A stretch of 64,000 nucleotides of DNA from Glycine soja (taxonomy: Eukaryota; Streptophyta; Magnoliopsida; Fabales; Fabaceae): positions 37,240,608-37,304,607 of the forward strand of contig NC_041018.1 in the NCBI RefSeq assembly GCF_004193775.1, given 5' to 3'. Under the pieces are notes generated by a model that saw only the letters and a program-made list of their open reading frames with translations, was not told where the DNA came from and did not search any database. Shown here in pieces: positions 61,962 to 64,000 of the stretch (positions within the stretch are counted from its first letter, which is position 1; each line of letters starts with the position of its first letter). The position numbers and the translations under genes are program-made.

Positions 61962-63811
61962 CAGTGAATGGACAAATTGTGATCCTCCATGCCAAGTGAC
62001 ATTTCTTATTCTAGTTTACTAAGATGCTGTTTTCATAGCAACTGAGGATCTGTAGACAGCAAACATTCCAGGCTATTTATTGCTCCGCTGTTTCAATTAC
62101 GTGAATCGTGTTATTCACTTGCTGTATTTTATACTGCTGATGATCCTTCTCAAGCAGATAAGAGGATGGACCATTTCATGTGGAATCTGCTTCAGCTAAT
62201 TGAAGACTACTTGTGACTGCAAAGAAGAGTGCTTTTATCTTTTTTCGCAAAAGGCTCTACATCTCTCCCTGTGATTCATCTTTTTAATAAGTCTTGACTT
62301 AGAGCATCACTGTATGCCCCCCTTGTATCCAGTCCTAATTTCTGCAATTCAATGTTTTATTAAATTTTATTAGTTGTATAGTTTAGATGCATTTCCAGAT
62401 TGTTACACATTGCTAAACAACTTTTCTCCCAAATTTGCTGTGTGTATGTGGTTTTTGAGCTATAAAAGTACTTCTTCAGTTTGAAGCACACATGCCCATA
62501 TCACTATAAAATGGATACCTGTATAGCTTTATAACAAGCGAGCGAACCCAAAACCATTTAGATTTGTATCCTGAGAACAGAAGGGATAAGTTCTCCTGAA
62601 GTGGAAGCAGGGGAAATAATGATTTAGATAACTTGTGCGTTAATGTTGGAGATAATTCTTGGGCAGCATGCATTTTGTGAGTCCTCTGATCTCCCAAGGA
62701 ACGACCATAATATAATTTGAAGTTTATATACAGGGATCCATTTTCCTGATGCATCTTATGTCCTAACACCTTTCCATTTTCAAACACCTCACTATTACTT
62801 GTCATTTTTCTCTATATCGTCTATCATATGATTCATATATACACTTTTCTCATTTCTCTCTCTCATTTACAGTGAAGGTGTCTAATAATCATGTTTGTAT
62901 GACCTAACAAGAAAACAAGCTCGAGGCACACGTTAGGGTTTATCTTCCCTTAACTGTTTCTGGTAGTGGCTGGTGATTATGTCCTACTCGAAAATAAAGT
63001 TATTGTGGCCATCAATTTGGATGTTGTTTCATTACAAAGCCATTACTATTTTATATTTGTCTTGTTCAAAACATTTGAGAATTTAAATGATCTTCTTCCT
63101 AATTGGGACAAGTGGACAACAGAACAAGATTTTCCTGCACCACATGATTGTCACTATTCACATGCCCAGTTTCCACCAACAGCTCTCTCTTTCCTATCCA
63201 TCTCTCATTGCAAGGAAAACAGATCCCTATTTTTTGGAGTAAAAATTTAGGGGGAGGGAATGATGCCCCAGTCCAAGACAGAAAAAGCCTTCAAACTCAA
63301 AAAACATTTACTTATATTTATCTCATCCCAAGAAGACAATCGGGAGTTCAAGCTTTGTCTTGTTCCACTCAAACGACTACTTGGAGTTAAAACAGATCCC
63401 TTTTTTCATACATTTCTAAATTCTAACATTCATTTCCGCGAGATAAAACGCACTTCTTCTTTTTTTCCCTCTAATTTCCACCACATTTCCAAATAAATAA
63501 ATAAAAATTATCAAGAACAGCACACACCACCAGATTAAAACTCCCCATTCATAATAGTATTCCGTGATCATACATAACTCAAACTTACACGTGCATCAAC
63601 ACAGAAAATTACACAACACAACAGATCTTAGAGAATTAGAGACCAATCCAAATTCACAAATAGACAATTACATGAAACACATTACAATACACTAAGCACA
63701 CGGAAGGGAGTCATAAGTTGTTTTGGTGGTTGGAGCTATAAGAAGGCCAAGGTTAGAATCTCCCAGTAACAAAACATATTAATTATTAAATCTGTCAATA
63801 TAAAAATAAAA
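61962..63811. other. Convergent 3' region between GCR1 and the COPT5-like gene
   Basis: Holds the 3' UTR of GCR1 (AATAAG/AATGTTTTATTAAA-like signals near 62285-62365) and, at the right, that of the minus-strand COPT5-like gene. No other gene is supported; the short frames at 62476-62805 and 62966-63496 have no family motif and biased codons are absent. Confidence 0.5.
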
Positions 63812-64000
63812 CTAAGCACATGCGCAAGAATTATTATCAACAACAAGCGCATCATCCTCCCCCTCATTCCTGAAGAAAAAATAACCAATGGTGAGACCCA
63901 CCACAATTGCTAAAAACACCCCTCCATTGAAGGACATGATCGCCAACATCAACAAGTACCCGATCGCAGAGTTCACCCCGAACAGAACCGCTTCCGCGAA
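63812..64000 (-). CDS. COPT5: COPT5-type copper transporter (Ctr family), C-terminal part
   Basis: The minus strand from the window edge reads [20 protein letters not shown], then [40 protein letters not shown] and TAG (stop at 63812). The 63 residues cover the second and third membrane helices with the MxxxM (MLAIM) and GxxxG (GLTIG) motifs of Ctr copper channels, and a C-terminal CxC that can bind copper. Known: COPT5 moves Cu(I) out of the vacuole/prevacuole into the cytosol, as a trimer; the sequence and the short tail are closest to COPT5 within the family. The N-terminus and first helix lie beyond the window. Convergent with GCR1. Confidence 0.88.
   Translation of the reverse strand, partial: FAEAVLFGVNSAIGYLLMLAIMSFNGGVFLAIVVGLTIGYFFFRNEGEDDALVVDNNSCACA

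Overview
This is nuclear DNA from a flowering plant, most likely soybean or a close Glycine relative. The evidence is spliced plant genes with GT-AG introns and AT-rich intergenic DNA full of legume-type transposons. It includes an array of palindromic TAATCGATTA motifs that I associate, from memory, with repeats abundant in Glycine. No database was available, so names rest on recognising family motifs.

Six host genes can be modelled. From left to right: the 5' part of a spliceosomal cyclophilin (CYP57/CWC27 type, minus strand, 1-1701); a USP-domain protein kinase without a U-box (eight exons, 9899-15021); a proline-rich, extensin-like wall protein (16658-17449); an RLCK-VII kinase close to RIPK (five exons, 49966-52285); the seven-transmembrane protein GCR1 (nine exons, one GC-AG intron, 55991-61961); and the 3' end of a COPT5-type copper transporter (minus strand, 63812-64000). 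GCR1 and COPT5 are convergent. The two kinase models and GCR1 keep an open reading frame across all proposed splice junctions.

The middle of the window is dominated by DNA transposons, and several can be delimited by target-site duplications (TSDs). A 1.24-kb non-autonomous hAT lies at 18491-19731. An old CACTA element (21443-31646, TSD ATG) holds a younger one (23133-29802, TSD TAA). The younger element carries exons from four unrelated host genes, all on the same strand: a tweety-like membrane protein, phospholipase D zeta, a VIT-domain (inter-alpha-trypsin-inhibitor-heavy-chain-like) protein, and a GH79 heparanase-like enzyme. I see no transposase in it, so it is a gene-capturing 'Pack-CACTA'. 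A third CACTA-like element (40687-42905) carries B3-like remnants. A Mutator-like element (44642-48332, exact 9-bp TSD) has a truncated MuDR-type transposase gene convergent with a frameshifted GRF zinc-finger gene.

The rest is degenerate LTR-like sequence (about 3.9-8.9 kb, 30.5-31.1 kb and 39.0-40.6 kb), several foldback MITEs, microsatellites, and long AT-rich stretches in which I see no gene. The host genes have no obvious joint pathway. The captured fragments are probably not functional proteins, but could give chimeric transcripts or small RNAs.
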